Shown piece after piece: positions 22,810 to 34,900 of a stretch of DNA of 64,000 nt. The translations under genes and the position numbers were made by a program. Every line of letters starts with the position of its first letter. Within the stretch, counting starts at the first letter, position 1. This DNA is from Mytilus trossulus. Lineage: Eukaryota > Mollusca > Bivalvia > Mytilida > Mytilidae. The stretch is from contig NC_086386.1 in assembly GCF_036588685.1 (NCBI RefSeq), positions 70,182,682 to 70,246,681 of the forward strand. The letters are read 5' to 3'. The notes beneath the pieces are model-generated. The model saw only the letters and a program-made list of their open reading frames with translations, did not search any database and was not told the DNA's origin.

Positions 22810-25800
22810 TAGGTGAAGTGAGTCAACATTTCATCGGAATTTTACTTTTTTCATAAGTGGGGTGAGTTGACAGGACTAAATTCAGCAGGATTTTACTCTT
22901 TTTCATAAGTGGGGTGAGTTGACAGGACTAAATTCAGCAGGATTTTACTCTTTTTCATAAGTGGGATGAGTTGACAGGACTAAATTCAGCAGATTTTACT
23001 CTTTTTCATAAGTGGGATGAGTTGGCAGGACTAAATTCAGCAGGATTTTACTCTTTTTCATAAGGGGTGAGTTGGCAGGACTAAATTCAGCAGATTTTAC
23101 TCTTTTTCATAAGTGGGATGAGTTGGCAGGACTATCCTCAGCAGGATTTTACTCTTTTTCATAAGTGGGGTGAGTTGACAGGACTAAATTCAGCAGGATT
23201 TTACTCTTTTTCATAAGGGGTGAGTTGGCAGGACTAAATTCAGCAGATTTTACTCTTTTTCATAAGTGGGATGAGTTGGCAGGACTAAATTCAGCAGATT
23301 TTACTCTTTTTCATAAGTGGGGTGAGTTGGCAGGACTAAATTCAGCAGGATTTTACTTTTTTCATAAATGAGGCGAGTTGACAGGACTAAATTCAGCAGA
23401 TTTAACTCTTTTTCATAAGTGGGGTGAGTTGACAGGACTAAATTCAGCAGATTTTACTCTTTTTCATAAGTGGGGTGAGTTGGCAGGACTAAATTCAGCA
23501 GATTTTACTCTTTTTCATAAATAGGGCGAGTTGGCAGGACTAAATTCAGCAGATTTTACACTTTTTCATAAGTGGGGTGAGTTGGCAGGACTAAATTCAG
23601 CAGGATTTTACTCTTTTTCATAAGAAGAGCGAGTAGGCAGGACAATTTTACTCTTTTACATAAGTAGGGAGAGTTGGCAGGACAAACGTCAACAGGATTT
23701 TACTCTTTTTCATAAATAGGGCGAGTTGGCAGGACAAAAGTCAGCAGGATTTTACTCTTTTTCATAAGTAAGGCGAGTTAGCAGGACTAAATTCTGCAGG
23801 ATTGTACTCTTTTTCATAAAAAGGGTGAGTTTGCAGGACAAAATTCAGCAGGATTCTACTCCTTTTCATAAGTAAGTCGAGTTAGCAGGACTAAATTCTG
23901 CAGGATTGTACTCTTTTTCATAAAAAGGGCGAGTTTGCAGGACAAAATTCATCAAGATTTTACCCTTTTTCTAAAGTTGGCAGAACTAAATTCATTAGGA
24001 TTTTACTCTTTTTCATAAGTGGGTTGAGTTGACAGGACTAAATTCAGCAGATTTTACTCTTTTTCATAAGTGGGGTGAATTGGCAGGACTAAATTCAGCA
24101 GGATTTTACTTTTTTTCATAAATGAGGCGAGTTGACAGGACTAAATTCAGCAGATTTTACTCTTTTTCATAAGTGGGGTGAGTTGACAGGACTAAATTCA
24201 GCAGGATTTTACTCTTTTTCATAAGTGGGGTGAGTTGGCAGGACTAAACTCAGCAGATTTTACTCTTTTTCATAAGTGGGGTGAGTTGGCAGGACTAAAC
24301 TCAGCAGATTTTACTCTTTTTCATAAGTGGGGTGAGTTGGCAGGACTAAACTCAGCAGATTTTACTCTTTTTCATAAGTGGGGTGAGTTGGCAGGACTAA
24401 ACTCATCAGATTTTACTCTTTTTCATAAGTGGGGTGAGTTGGCAGGACTAAATTCAGCAGATTTTACTCTTTTTCATAAGTGGGGTGAGTTGACAGGACT
24501 AAATTCAGCCGATTTTACTCTTTTTCATAAATAGGGCGAGTTGGCAGGACAAAATTCAGCAGGATTTTACTCTTTTTCATAAGTAAGGCGAGTTAGCAGG
24601 ACTAAATTCTGCAGGATTGTACTCTTTTTCATAAAAAGGGCGAGTTTGCAGGAAAAAATTCAGCAGGATTTTACTCCTTTTCATAAGTAAGTCGAGTTAG
24701 CAGGACTAAATTCTGCAGGATTGTACTCTTTTTCATAAAAAGGGCGAGTTTGCAGGACACAATTCAGTAGGATGTTACCCTTTTTCTAAAGTTGGCAGAA
24801 CTAAATTCATCAGGATTTTACTCTTTTTCATAAGTGGGGTGAGTTGGCAGGACTTAATTCAGCAGATTTTACTCTTTTTCATGAATGGGGTGAATTGGCA
24901 GGACTAAATTCAGCAGGATTTTACTTTTTTTCATAAATGAGGCGAGTTGACAGGACTAAATTCAGCAGATTTTACTCTTTTTCATAAGTGGGGTGAGTTG
25001 ACAAGACTAAATTCAGCAGATTTTACTCTTTTCATAAGTGGGGTGAGTTGGCAGGACTAAATTCAGCAGATTTTACTCTTTTTCACAAGTGGGGTGAGTT
25101 TACATGACTAAATTCAGCAAGATTTTACTCTTTTTCATAAGTGGGGTGAGTTGGCAGGACTAAATTCAGCAGATTTTACTCTTTTTCATAAATAGGGCAA
25201 GTTGGCAGGACAAAATTCAGCAGGATTTTACTCTTTTTCATAAGTAAGGCGAGTTAACAGGACTAAATTCTGCAGAATTGTACTCTTTTTCATAAAAAGG
25301 GCGAGTTTGCAGGACAAAATTCAGCAGGATTTTACTCCTTTTCATAAGTAAGTCGAGTTAGCAGGACTAAATTCTGCAGGATTGTACTCTTTTTCATAAA
25401 AAGGGCGAGTTTGCAGGACACAATTCAGCAGGATGTTACCCTTTTTCTAAAGTTGGCAGAACTAAATTCATCAGGATTTTACTCTTTTTCATAAGTGGGG
25501 TGAGTTGGCAGGACTTAATTCAGCAGATTTTACTCTTTTTCATGAATGGGGTGAATTGGCCGGACTAAATTCAGCAGGATTTTACTTTTTTTCATAAATG
25601 AGGCGAGTTGACAGGACTAAATTCAGCAGATTTTACTCTTTTTCATAAGTGGGGTGAGTTGGCAGGACTAAATTCAGCAGATTTTACTCTTTTTCACAAG
25701 TGGGGTGAGTTTACAGGACTAAATTCAGCAGGATTTTACTCTTTTTCATAAGTAAGGCGAGTTAACAGGACTAAATTCTGCAGAATTGTACTCTTTTTCA

Positions 25801-26012
25801 TAAAAAGGGCGAGTTTGCAGGACAAAATTCAGCAGGATTTTACTCCTTTTCATAAGTAAGTCGAGTTAGCAGGACTAAATTCTGCAGGATTGTACTCTTT
25901 TACATAAAAAGGGCGAGTTTGCAGGACAATTTTTTTTTTTGCAACATTTGGACGAGTTGACAGGCCTACACGTAGCGGGATGAATCCCATTTTCATAAAT
26001 GAGGCGATGTGG
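22810..26012. repeat. 51/52-bp minisatellite, about 3.2 kb, roughly 60 units
   Basis: The unit is GAGTTGGCAGGACTAAATTC followed by AGCAG(G)ATTTTACTC and TTTTTCATAAGTGGGGT. Units with one fewer G after AGCA are 51 bp and keep frame, so consecutive 51-bp units give the 17-residue repeat AGLNSADFTLFHKWGEL at 24235-24534. Units with the extra G are 52 bp and break frame. Ordered runs of variant units (GTAAGGCGAG, AAAAAGGGCGAG, a deleted unit with CTAAAGTTGGCAG) recur as a higher-order block starting near 23770, 24580 and 25240, with a partial block near 25740. The edges are degenerate. Confidence 0.95.
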
Positions 26013-26264
26013 TAACATAATTTATGTGGGGCTAGTTTGCTAAAAGTTAAAATTATTTTATCTTTGGCGAATTTGCAGTGTGGAGATTTGTCTTGCTTCC
26101 GTTGAAGATGGACGAAGACTTTCATACTATCTTAACTATTTTTGTGATACATGTACTTATATGTAGGTGTAAATTATTTTACACTAAAAAGTATTTGTCA
26201 TAATATGCTTTTTGACTTCTCTTGTAGAAAATTAAAGTTAGGCTGTCTATGGTATGGTGGCCGG

Positions 26265-26385
26265 TTAAGGCGTTTTCGCCTTTTCGCCTTTCATATTCTA
26301 TAGGGCGAAAACGCGAAATCGATTTGATTTCGCGTTTTCGCCTTTTCGACTTCGCAATTTCGCCTTTACGCCTTTTTGCCTTTTT
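26265..26385. repeat. TTTTCGCC-rich hairpin
   Basis: Perfect 17-bp arms GGCGAAAACGCGAAATC (26304-26320) and its inverse (26326-26342) are separated by GATTT. The flanks repeat CGCCTTTTCGCCTTT. The region contrasts sharply with the AT-rich flanks. Confidence 0.9.
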
Positions 26386-27090
26386 ATTATATAGTTACAT
26401 GTTATTATAACATAACATTTTAAATATAATTGGAGACAAGACTACAAAGTATAAGTCATTCATATGATTGTCATATAAATTTCATATCTGTGGTTGACTT
26501 TAAATATTTTCACAAATTAGACAATTCCTTTAATACGTTCTTTGTTTCAAATAATCTAACAAGTCATTATCTTTTTAATAGTGTCAAATTTATAAGTTAA
26601 GCCTCAATGTACACTATAGGCGGTTTTTGTTGTTGAAATAATATTTTGTTTATATACATCTATTGTTTACATGTGTATATTAGTAGATTAATTATGTTTT
26701 AATAATGTAGTTGTATTTGTATTATTATTAAGTTTAAAAACAGATGCATTTGTATAAAATGCATTTGAGTATACAATTTGCTTGAAATCATATTTTTGAC
26801 ATTTCAAAATATATTTGTTAATTGACCAGATTCAGTTTCTCTATTTGTTTTGTTAATCTGGTTCTGACACGGGGAGGATTGTTGTTATTGTCTACCGCAT
26901 TCAACATTTTATCCCTTGTCCCTTGGTGTCTCCTGTAGATGAACAAATCTCCATCTTTGAAAATGGGACATTAATCAATGCGTTTAGTAATACAAGAGTG
27001 CACACACTGAAATGTCTCGCCTTCTTTACTAATCATTAATATTATGTTGATAGTCCTAAGTATAAAGTTTTATTACAACTGTCACAAAAA
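26386..27090. other. intergenic, no gene seen
   Basis: Very AT-rich, with no ORF of note and no repeat shared with the window. The periodic array begins at its right end. Confidence 0.5.
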
Positions 27091-27970
27091 CATTAACCAA
27101 GATAGCTAAACAAAGACCAATGAACCATGAAAATGAGGTCAAGGTCAGATGAACCATGCCAGGCAGACATGAACAGCTAACAAAGCTTCCATACAACAAA
27201 TATAGTTGACCTATTACTTATAGTTTAAGAAAAATAGACCAAAACACATAAACTTAATAACACTGTGCAATGAACCGTGCAATTGAGGTCATGGTCAAAT
27301 AAAATCTGCGGAACTGACATAAAGTTCATAATATATTTCCATACACCAAATATAGTTGACCTTTGGCATATAATATTAGATAAAAAGACCAAAACTTAAA
27401 AACTTAACTTTGACCACTGCACCATGAAAATGAGGTCAAGGTCAGATGACATCTGCCCGATAGACATGTACACCTTACTATCATTCCATACAACAAATAT
27501 AGTAGACCTATTGCATAAAGTATGAGAAAAACAGACCAAAACACAAAAACATAACTATAACCACTGAATCATGAAAATGAGGTCAAGGTCAGATGACACC
27601 TGCCAGTTGGACATGTACATGTACACCTTCCAGTACTTCCGTACACCAAATATACTAGCCCTATTGCTTATAGTATCTGAGATATATACTTGAACACCAA
27701 AACTTAACCTTGTTCACTGGCCCATGAAATGAGGTCAAGGTCAAGTGAAAACTGTCTGACAGGCATGAGGACCTTGCAAGGTACGCACATACCCAATATA
27801 GCTATCCTATTACTTATAATAAGAGAGAATTCAACATTACAAAAATTCTGAACTTTTTTTTCAAGTGGTCACTGAACCATGAAAATGAGGTCAAGGACAT
27901 TGGACATGTGACTGACGGAAACTTCGTAACATGAGGCATATATATATACAAAGTATGAATCATCCAGGTC
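27091..27970 (+). repeat. ~150-bp periodic repeat array with AGGTCAAGGTCA motif
   Basis: Six diverged units share CCATGAAAATGAGGTCAAGG, a CAAATATAGTTGACC-like block and CTTATAGTA. The 12-mer AGGTCAAGGTCA or a close variant begins at 27136, 27286, 27433, 27580, 27732 and 27888, giving spacings of 147-156 bp. I recognise the block as a bivalve dispersed repeat. The motif contains TCAAGGTCA, the monomer site type bound by ERR and FTZ-F1/SF-1 nuclear receptors; binding here is inference. Confidence 0.8.
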
Positions 27971-28009
27971 TTTCACCTTCTAAAATATAAACCTTTTAAG
28001 AAATTAGCT

Positions 28010-28080
28010 AACGCCGCCGCCGCCGGATCACTATCCCTATGTCGAGCTTTCTGCAACAAAAGTTGCAGGCTCGACAATAT
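28010..28080 (+). repeat. repeat terminus with GCC run and stem-loop
   Basis: A short GCC run is followed by GTCGAGC TTT CTGCAAC AAAA GTTGCAG GCTCGAC (28041-28075), two perfect 7-bp stems with a three-base bulge and a four-base loop. This closes the array that starts at 27091. Confidence 0.8.
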
Positions 28081-28330
28081 GGGAAACACATTCTACATTT
28101 TACATGAATTTTTAAAATGCAGAAATCGATGGGTCTCTGTGAAAACTGTTAAAATATAATAACTAAAGGTTGGCAGGTAGGTAAAACTTACATAAATGAA
28201 AAGATAAATGAAAAATAAACAGATTGATGCCCGATTTATATAATTCCAAGGCCGTCAGTCGGCACCAGAAGGGACGAAGCAGCGCATGTATTTTGGGTGG
28301 GCAAATATCCACTTTTTTATATGGGACGAG

Positions 28331-28385
28331 CTCTGACGTCCCACGGCCTCAGCTTGTCTGGCAAAACAGCCGTTGGACGTCAGAG
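28331..28385. repeat. 17-bp inverted repeat (TCTGACGTCC stem)
   Basis: CTCTGACGTCCCACGGC at 28331-28347 pairs with GCCGTTGGACGTCAGAG at 28369-28385 with one mismatch and a 21-base loop. Confidence 0.8.
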
Positions 28386-28961
28386 TAATCTCGGACTAAT
28401 ACATTAATGTTCTTTTAATTATGTGGACACACACATAAGCAAATTTTATTGTTTAAATAATGTTGATGGGCTTCGATAATCAAATTTGTAATAATCCTTA
28501 ATAACAATTGTAGTAAATATTTTCATTTTAAATTTCAAAATGTTTTTAAAATTGAACAAAATTATAAACATTGCATGGATAAGCCCAGCATGCGCCCTTC
28601 TCTCTTTTCCGACATGTTTTTATCATTACAGAATTATGTCCAAAGATCTGTTTTCTAAATATAACATGAAGGGGAATAAAAGGAAAGCTAAGTTTGAAAG
28701 AAAACATTTTTGTTCATGCGTACACGTCAATTTTATGAGAGTACGGTACATGTATGCATTTGTAATACTGGTTCGCTGTTGCATAAATATTTTGTGTAGC
28801 TGGTTGTTGTCTTATTTACTCGGTGATCACGTGTTCGAACCAGGATTTGGTCAAATCAAGGACTTTAAAATTAGTATTTGCTGGTTTTTATTGTATAAGA
28901 GCAAAGACTGTTCGGCTTGAAGTCAGAATAAATTGCCCGGGTAGGGAGACATAAAATTGTG
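28386..28961. other. intergenic, unsupported 126-codon ORF
   Basis: The plus ORF at 28540-28920 is open for 126 codons but its translation has no recognisable domain, and a GTTCGAACC box sits inside it. I do not call it a gene. Confidence 0.4.
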
Positions 28962-29335
28962 AATGGAAATGGGGAATGTGTAAAAGAGACAACAACCCGA
29001 CCAAAGAGCAGAAAACAGCCCAAGGTCACCAATTGGTCTTCAATACAGCAAGAAAATCCCGCACCCGGAGGCGGACTTCAGCTGGCCCCTAAACAAAAAT
29101 GTGAACTAGTTTAGTAAAAATGGACATCACACTACACTCTGAAACATATTCATGAACTAAAATTAAAAAAACATACAAGACTTACAAAGGACAGAGGCTC
29201 AAAAATGCGGCGGGGTTAAACATGTTTTGTGTGATCTCAACCCTCCTTATATACCTCCAGCCAATGTAGAATAAACAAACACACAGCAATACGCACAGTA
29301 AAACTTAATCCAAAAGAAGTCCGAGTCCGAATGTC
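28962..29335 (-). repeat. retroelement 3' part, second copy of the 5735-6330 family
   Basis: GGAAATGGGGAATGTGTAAA, CAACAACCCGACCAAAGAGC, GCGGCGGGGTTAAACATG and AGAAGTCCGAGTCCGA are collinear with 5750-6135. The coding end is not present. Confidence 0.8.
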
Positions 29336-29744
29336 TTCTTGTTCTCATGCTGAACGTGCTTTGACTTTGTCGCTTGACTTTAAACAGTTAATCATCATCA
29401 TCGTCATCATACAATGTAGATGTATCCCAATATCTTGTGTTCCTATTTTTTATTATGTTACCCGAATAGGCCAGTCGTCATATTCCGCGCACTGCAATAA
29501 CTCTATTAAGGAAAAACAATAGTGGATAGAGGGCGCTGAATTGAATATAATTCGAATTATATCCCCATGTATATTACATGAACTTCTAGTTATCTTTTTT
29601 CTGGTGATTATATATACCAGCTAATATTACTGAAAATAACCTATCAATCTCAGAAAATCAGTGCCGCGACGGGTGTTTCAATCCAAATAGAAACTGCTTG
29701 CCTTTCGGAGTATCTGAAGTTCGTCCCGGTTTTGTTAATATAAA
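29336..29744. other. intergenic, no gene seen
   Basis: The plus ORF 29331-29522 has no recognised domain and includes an ATC/GTC-rich stretch. Nothing else is evident. Confidence 0.4.
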
Positions 29745-30290
29745 AAAGAAGATGTGGTATGATTGCCAATGAGACAACTATCCACAAAAGACCAAAATGA
29801 CACAGACATTAACAACTATAGGTCACCGTACGGCCTTCAACAATGAGCAAAGCCCATACCGAATAGTCAGCTATAATTGGCCCCGATAAGACAATGTAAA
29901 ACAATTCAAACGAGAAAACTAGCGGCCTTATTTATGTTAAAATGAACGAAAAACACATATGTAACACATGAACAAACGACAACCACTGAATTACAGGCTC
30001 CTGACTTGGACAGGCACATATATAAATAATGTGGCGGGGTTAAACATGTTAGCGGGATCCCAACCCTCCCCATAACCTGGGACAGTGGTATAACAGTACA
30101 ACATAAGAACGAACTATAAAAATCAGTTGAAAAAGGTTCAACTCATCAGATGGACAAACATACAAGTAGACGTGGCCGGGTACTTATACATCCCGACACA
30201 AAAAGACGCAATGAACAGATCTGAGAGTACTCGCAGTTATCTGATAGCTAGTTCAAAGCCACTAACAACTAATAAAAAAAGCATGCATCT
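29745..30290 (-). repeat. long family A copy
   Basis: This is the most complete copy, inverted: the tail GATGTGGTATGATTGCCAAT, then GGTCACCGTACGGCCTTCAA, CGACAACCACTGAATTACAG, GTGGCGGGGTTAAACATGTT, GACGTGGCCGGGTACTTATA and CGCAGTTATCTGATAGCTAG. It ends about 600 bp before the HSPA12-like gene's 3' end. The block at 30600-30630 just downstream is a C-rich run. Confidence 0.8.
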
Positions 30291-30904
30291 AAGACTAAAC
30301 TATCAATCCGTTAACATCCAACATCCAATGGATTTAATGTAAAGACGTCATAAACAGCCAGAGAAAAACATGAACTTTTGCAATGCCAAGTTACAGGTAT
30401 CGAAAGATTGTAGATCCATGAATATGTATATATATGTATATAACATACTAGTAATATTTAGTTAGCTTTTAATTTACTGATAACAAAATCAATGCATGCT
30501 GCTAAATCTTTAGTTTCCTGCTTTATGTACAGTTTAGTCTTTTTTCTTTTGACAGCAGAATTGTTTGTCTACTTCTACTTATCTTTTGTTACAGCTCTAC
30601 CAACCCCCCCCCCCCTCAACCCCCATCCCCCGGCCCCTGCATCCATAAAACAAAATGTGTTCGTCTGTTTATGCTCGAAACCATGTTCTCTAAATATTTC
30701 AAGATTAAATATGTAAAAGCATCAAATAGAATGTTGTAGCTTATTATGATACAAACTGCATTTCTGACAAATGATACAAATGAAAACAAATGAAAAACCA
30801 CTACTTTATAGTATCTAACAATTTTAAGCAGAACAAACCTCGATCATATCACTTCGTACATTTGTACATGTATGTGAACATATTAAGTACAAATGAATAT
30901 GCTA

Positions 30905-31962
30905 TTAAAAGTCTAGTTGTGTCTCGAACACTCGACCTGTTTTTAAATTTTTAGCCCTGAATAATATTTCAGTCCCACCAAAAACAAGTGTTTCTTCTAT
31001 TTCCAATGTTTCGCCTTCTTTGAGCTTTGGTAGATCTACGATTAAATTACCCAGACGTTGACATGTCGGATCAGTAACGTATCTTGGACTCGGATCAGTC
31101 GAGGTGTAAATCGCACATTCGAGAGTCTTCTCGTTCGGATTTAATGCTTGGAAGATCTGCGAGGAGGTATGGCCGTCCTCAACTTTATCGTTGATAGTTG
31201 CAAATTTAAAGAAAACATCTTTACAACGATCGGTGCCACCCATTCGGATTTTCTTTGTTTCCGGATGAATATCCGGATCCCATTCCGGCCAGCTTTGAAT
31301 TCCATAAGTTTTCTTCAAAATTCGCTTCGTTATTTTCTTTTTCTGGTGACCAAATAATACAGCTCCTTTTAAAACGGCTAGTCCAGATTCGTCCGGAATG
31401 ATGATTTTTCGGTCTCCCCCAAACCTACTTCTAACAGCCATTTGAACAAGCTCGCATTCAGAAAAACCGCCAACCATGATAACATTTTTTAGATCGGATA
31501 ATTCGGGTTTTTTAAAGATGTCACTGAGGTGCAGTATTAACTTGTCTATTGTAGAATTAAAAAGGGTTCTGAAAAGGTCAGCCTTGATATGTAATTTTTG
31601 TCCATCAGTTGATACTGAATCTTTATATTTTGATTTCTTTAGGTGTGAGCTAATACCACCTCTACATTCTTTGATAAGATCCATTAAACTGACATCCATT
31701 TGCATAACAATGTCCTTGTCGTCTGTCCCTTTTGGTTTAATCGATCGCTTCTTAATTTCAAAATCATGCAAGAGATGAAAATAATCTTCTAGCTCTTCGT
31801 CCTTTAACCTCTGAATGACATCTGCGCCAAATAAATCTATCATAAAGTCAAGGAATGCTTGATCGACGGCAGTGCCTCCCCAGGGACCTCCACTAGGGGG
31901 TATCACTTCTTCTAATGTTTCGTCTCTTTGACGCTGATGAACAGTAATATCAGCTGTACCAC
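30905..31962 (-). CDS. HSPA12-like exon 4 (rest of ATPase domain and C-terminus)
   Basis: The exon begins after TTTTTCAG and supplies GTGGTACAGCT, completing DLGGGTADITVHQ. It continues through PPSGGPWGGTAVDQAFLDFM, NVIMVGGFSECELVQ and GLAVLKGAVLFG to LKTGRVFETQLDF and a TAA at 30907-30905. A family A tail fragment lies just inside the preceding intron (32000-32062). Confidence 0.95.
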
Positions 31963-34900
31963 CTGAAAAATTGTAATAAAAGATGCATTTTTACCTTGTG
32001 TCATTTTGTCTCTTGAAACGTAAAAAGTTGTCTCAAAACTGGCAATTATGCAACATCTTTTTTTAATTTCTATATGACAGTGGATAACGTATTAATATTA
32101 AAATACTATAAAGATATATAGTAGCTACAGGTAATTAGTGAGAAGGCAAACTGTCGGCCAAATAATCAACATAGTTTTACTATCTTTTTCAAATCGCAAT
32201 CTATATGTCCAAATATTCATCACAGTCGACATATCGTGAAGAATCTGTGTTGTATTGTATTAATTTCTAATGTGTGCTTGTCCTAAATATCACGTTTTGC
32301 ACACTCGTACAGACCGTTCGAGACCATCATTGCAAGTCTAGGTCGTTATTCCCTCCCCCCTTTTTGTCGACACATAAAACAATCGATTTATGATTCATTT
32401 TTGAAGGTCACAGTTGTTAATATCTTTGGTTCATTGGCAACCATACAGCCTCTCCTTTTTATTAAGTAATAAAATTTCAATGGTATATCAAAACGCGGTG
32501 TTTAAGTCTCTGAATTTGTTAATTCAAAAAACCTGAATAGATAAGTTTTTCAAACCTACCACCAAGGTCAATAACCATAAATTTCATCCCTGATTTTATT
32601 GTTTGAAGGAACTTGTTTTCTTTTTTATCAACTTCCAGTCTCAGTTCGTGGCAGTATATAGATGCTGCCTCGGGTTCCAGTGCTAAGGTCAACTGATCTT
32701 TCTTTATTCCGGCCTACAATGAAATACAATACAGCTGTTATCATATATAAATGGAAACCTGCGATTAGTATCACAAAACAAATCCTGCGACTAAAGTATA
32801 ATAATTCTAAATTGATCATAACTTAAACGATAAACTTTAGTCGTAAAACGTTTGTGGAACTGATCACCGAATACTTCATGAATGCAGTTCTGGTGTCGTT
32901 ACAAATTTTCTGTTGCAGGTGAAATAAATTTTGGACATGCTTGTGCACATGTCTTATTTCAAGACTTTTCCATTTACCGCGCTCAATCTTTAGTTTTCTG
33001 TGTTGCGTTTTATAGACTTGTTTTTGTCTTTTCATCTTTGTTTTCTGTTATCCACTGTTGTTTATATTATCTCCCTCTGTAAATCTTTGTTTTTGTCTCG
33101 CTTTAGACGAAACGCGTGTCTGGCTTACTTCATTATAATCCTGGTACCTTTTATACCTATTGTTAGAAAAAAAAACAAGACTTGTGCGTAATATTTCTAG
33201 AATCAGCGGCATCAAACAATAAGATCGTGATAAGGTCAGTTTTACGGGAAACATTTTTGAGATACGTTTACCAATGGCTACTTCAAGATCATTAACTGAT
33301 GCTCATTAGCTAGTAGATACATTTGTCTTTTAAAATAAAACCGGCATATAAGGATCATAATGGTGCTTCGTGGATAAATTTATTGGTTTTCAAGAGCTAA
33401 ATCCCTACAATGGCTTCTATTTCTACGATTATGAAAATGAACTGGCGTAATGGGGAGATAATTTTAACGAAGTAGAATCCTGACTGTCTACATTTATAAC
33501 CATTGGTATTTCTCATTTCTATGGAGGTCATTTGGCCCACTATAACTTCAGTCATGGTCCATTCACTTTGAGTGTTTTACAGAGTTTACATGTTCAAATA
33601 TTGCCATTTTAATTTCAACACTAGCATTGCACTATCCAAATTTCAAAAAACGAGACACATCTCTGTACGTGTCAACACTGAGTTTATTAACGTGTAAATA
33701 TATGACGTTACTCGCGATGTTCGTATCTCATTGGGAAATCGGTGTAGTTGGCAAGATACATGTCAAACATATATATATTTTGTGATATCATATTCATTTA
33801 AATTAAACGTATTTAAAAAAAATAATGTTTTTTAAAATAAAAACGAAAAAATAATTGTTGAAACTATGTTTTATGATGCATGCGAAAAGCTTCATTTAAA
33901 AAAAAAACAGCTATTTTTATGCTGTCCAGCGAAATATATTTCATTGTAACCACTAAACTATGATTTTCGTCTAACCTATTTAATATTTTGACAAACGTTT
34001 TTTTCCATTATTTAACCGAATGGTTCCTTCAGTCTTTTATGCATTTTTCTTATTATTTTATGATGACGTCATAGAAAAAAAGTGTCCCATACTACAAGGG
34101 CAAATCTGTCCCACGGGGAAAGAAATGGGATTCCAGATTTGAGAATCAAAAAACATTTATTAAAAATGGAAAAAGATTAGTATTTGTATCTACTACATCA
34201 ATGTAAATTTGCTTTAATAATTTTATGAATTTAAAGACAAACATCCTGAAAAAGGATATATGGCAATTTATGAGCGATTTTTCAAAGGCTTACAAGGTTG
34301 TCGCACCGCCAAACGAATTCAATCCAAATTAACGTCAATTGTTTGCTTATCAGGGAGCTTATTCACAAAGCATCCGTTAGCTAAGAGCTCTTATAATGGT
34401 AGAATTTTATGATTTTTTAAAATGTTATTTTTCTTTATTTTTCAAAAATCTAAAATACATCAATTTTCAATAAGTAGTTAAAAAGCAGTCTTTTTTGCGG
34501 AGTCTTACAAGAATGTCGAACTGGCTTAAAAACGACATTTCAGTCGAAGAACGTTACGAAATATTCGCGATGTTATGTTACGCTAAACATGTACGAACAA
34601 CGCGCGTAACGTCTATACATATATCATTCATCGACCGATTCCGTACTTCAGATGGAGAGAAGCGGAGTCATCCGAGTTTTGCCGATTGACTTTGTAATGT
34701 TACTATTTTACCTCTTCAGCCGCTTTTCTCATAAAGAACTTTGCTTGGTCAGCCCATATAGCCGGTACTGTCAACACATACTGGACGTCCTCCTCTTTTG
34801 TGCCCATAAGTCTGCTTTGTAATTTTTTTATCATCTCTTCTTTCAGGTATTTAATAGAAATACAGAACACGTCTAATGCCTTCATTTTCTTTCCACATAC

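Noticed and set aside
24235-24534. 99-codon ORF with a 17-residue repeat
   Set aside because: It arises from consecutive 51-bp units of a minisatellite. Neighbouring 52-bp units destroy the frame, and there is no start context or splice site.
22810-26012. CRISPR-like regular repeats
   Set aside because: Units abut directly without unique spacers and the genome is eukaryotic; this is a minisatellite.
28800-28845. tRNA-derived promoter (GTTCGAACC B-box)
   Set aside because: Only the B-box-like string is present; no convincing A-box at the right distance or cloverleaf could be drawn.
28540-28920. 126-codon plus ORF
   Set aside because: No domain, no splice context, AT-driven composition, and part of it looks like decayed repeat.
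31148-31778. Plus-strand ORFs opposite HSPA12-like exon 4
   Set aside because: They are antisense shadows of a well-supported coding exon.
34495-34689. 64-codon plus ORF in HSPA12-like intron 2
   Set aside because: No recognisable domain; possibly decayed transposon sequence but no matching copy in the window.
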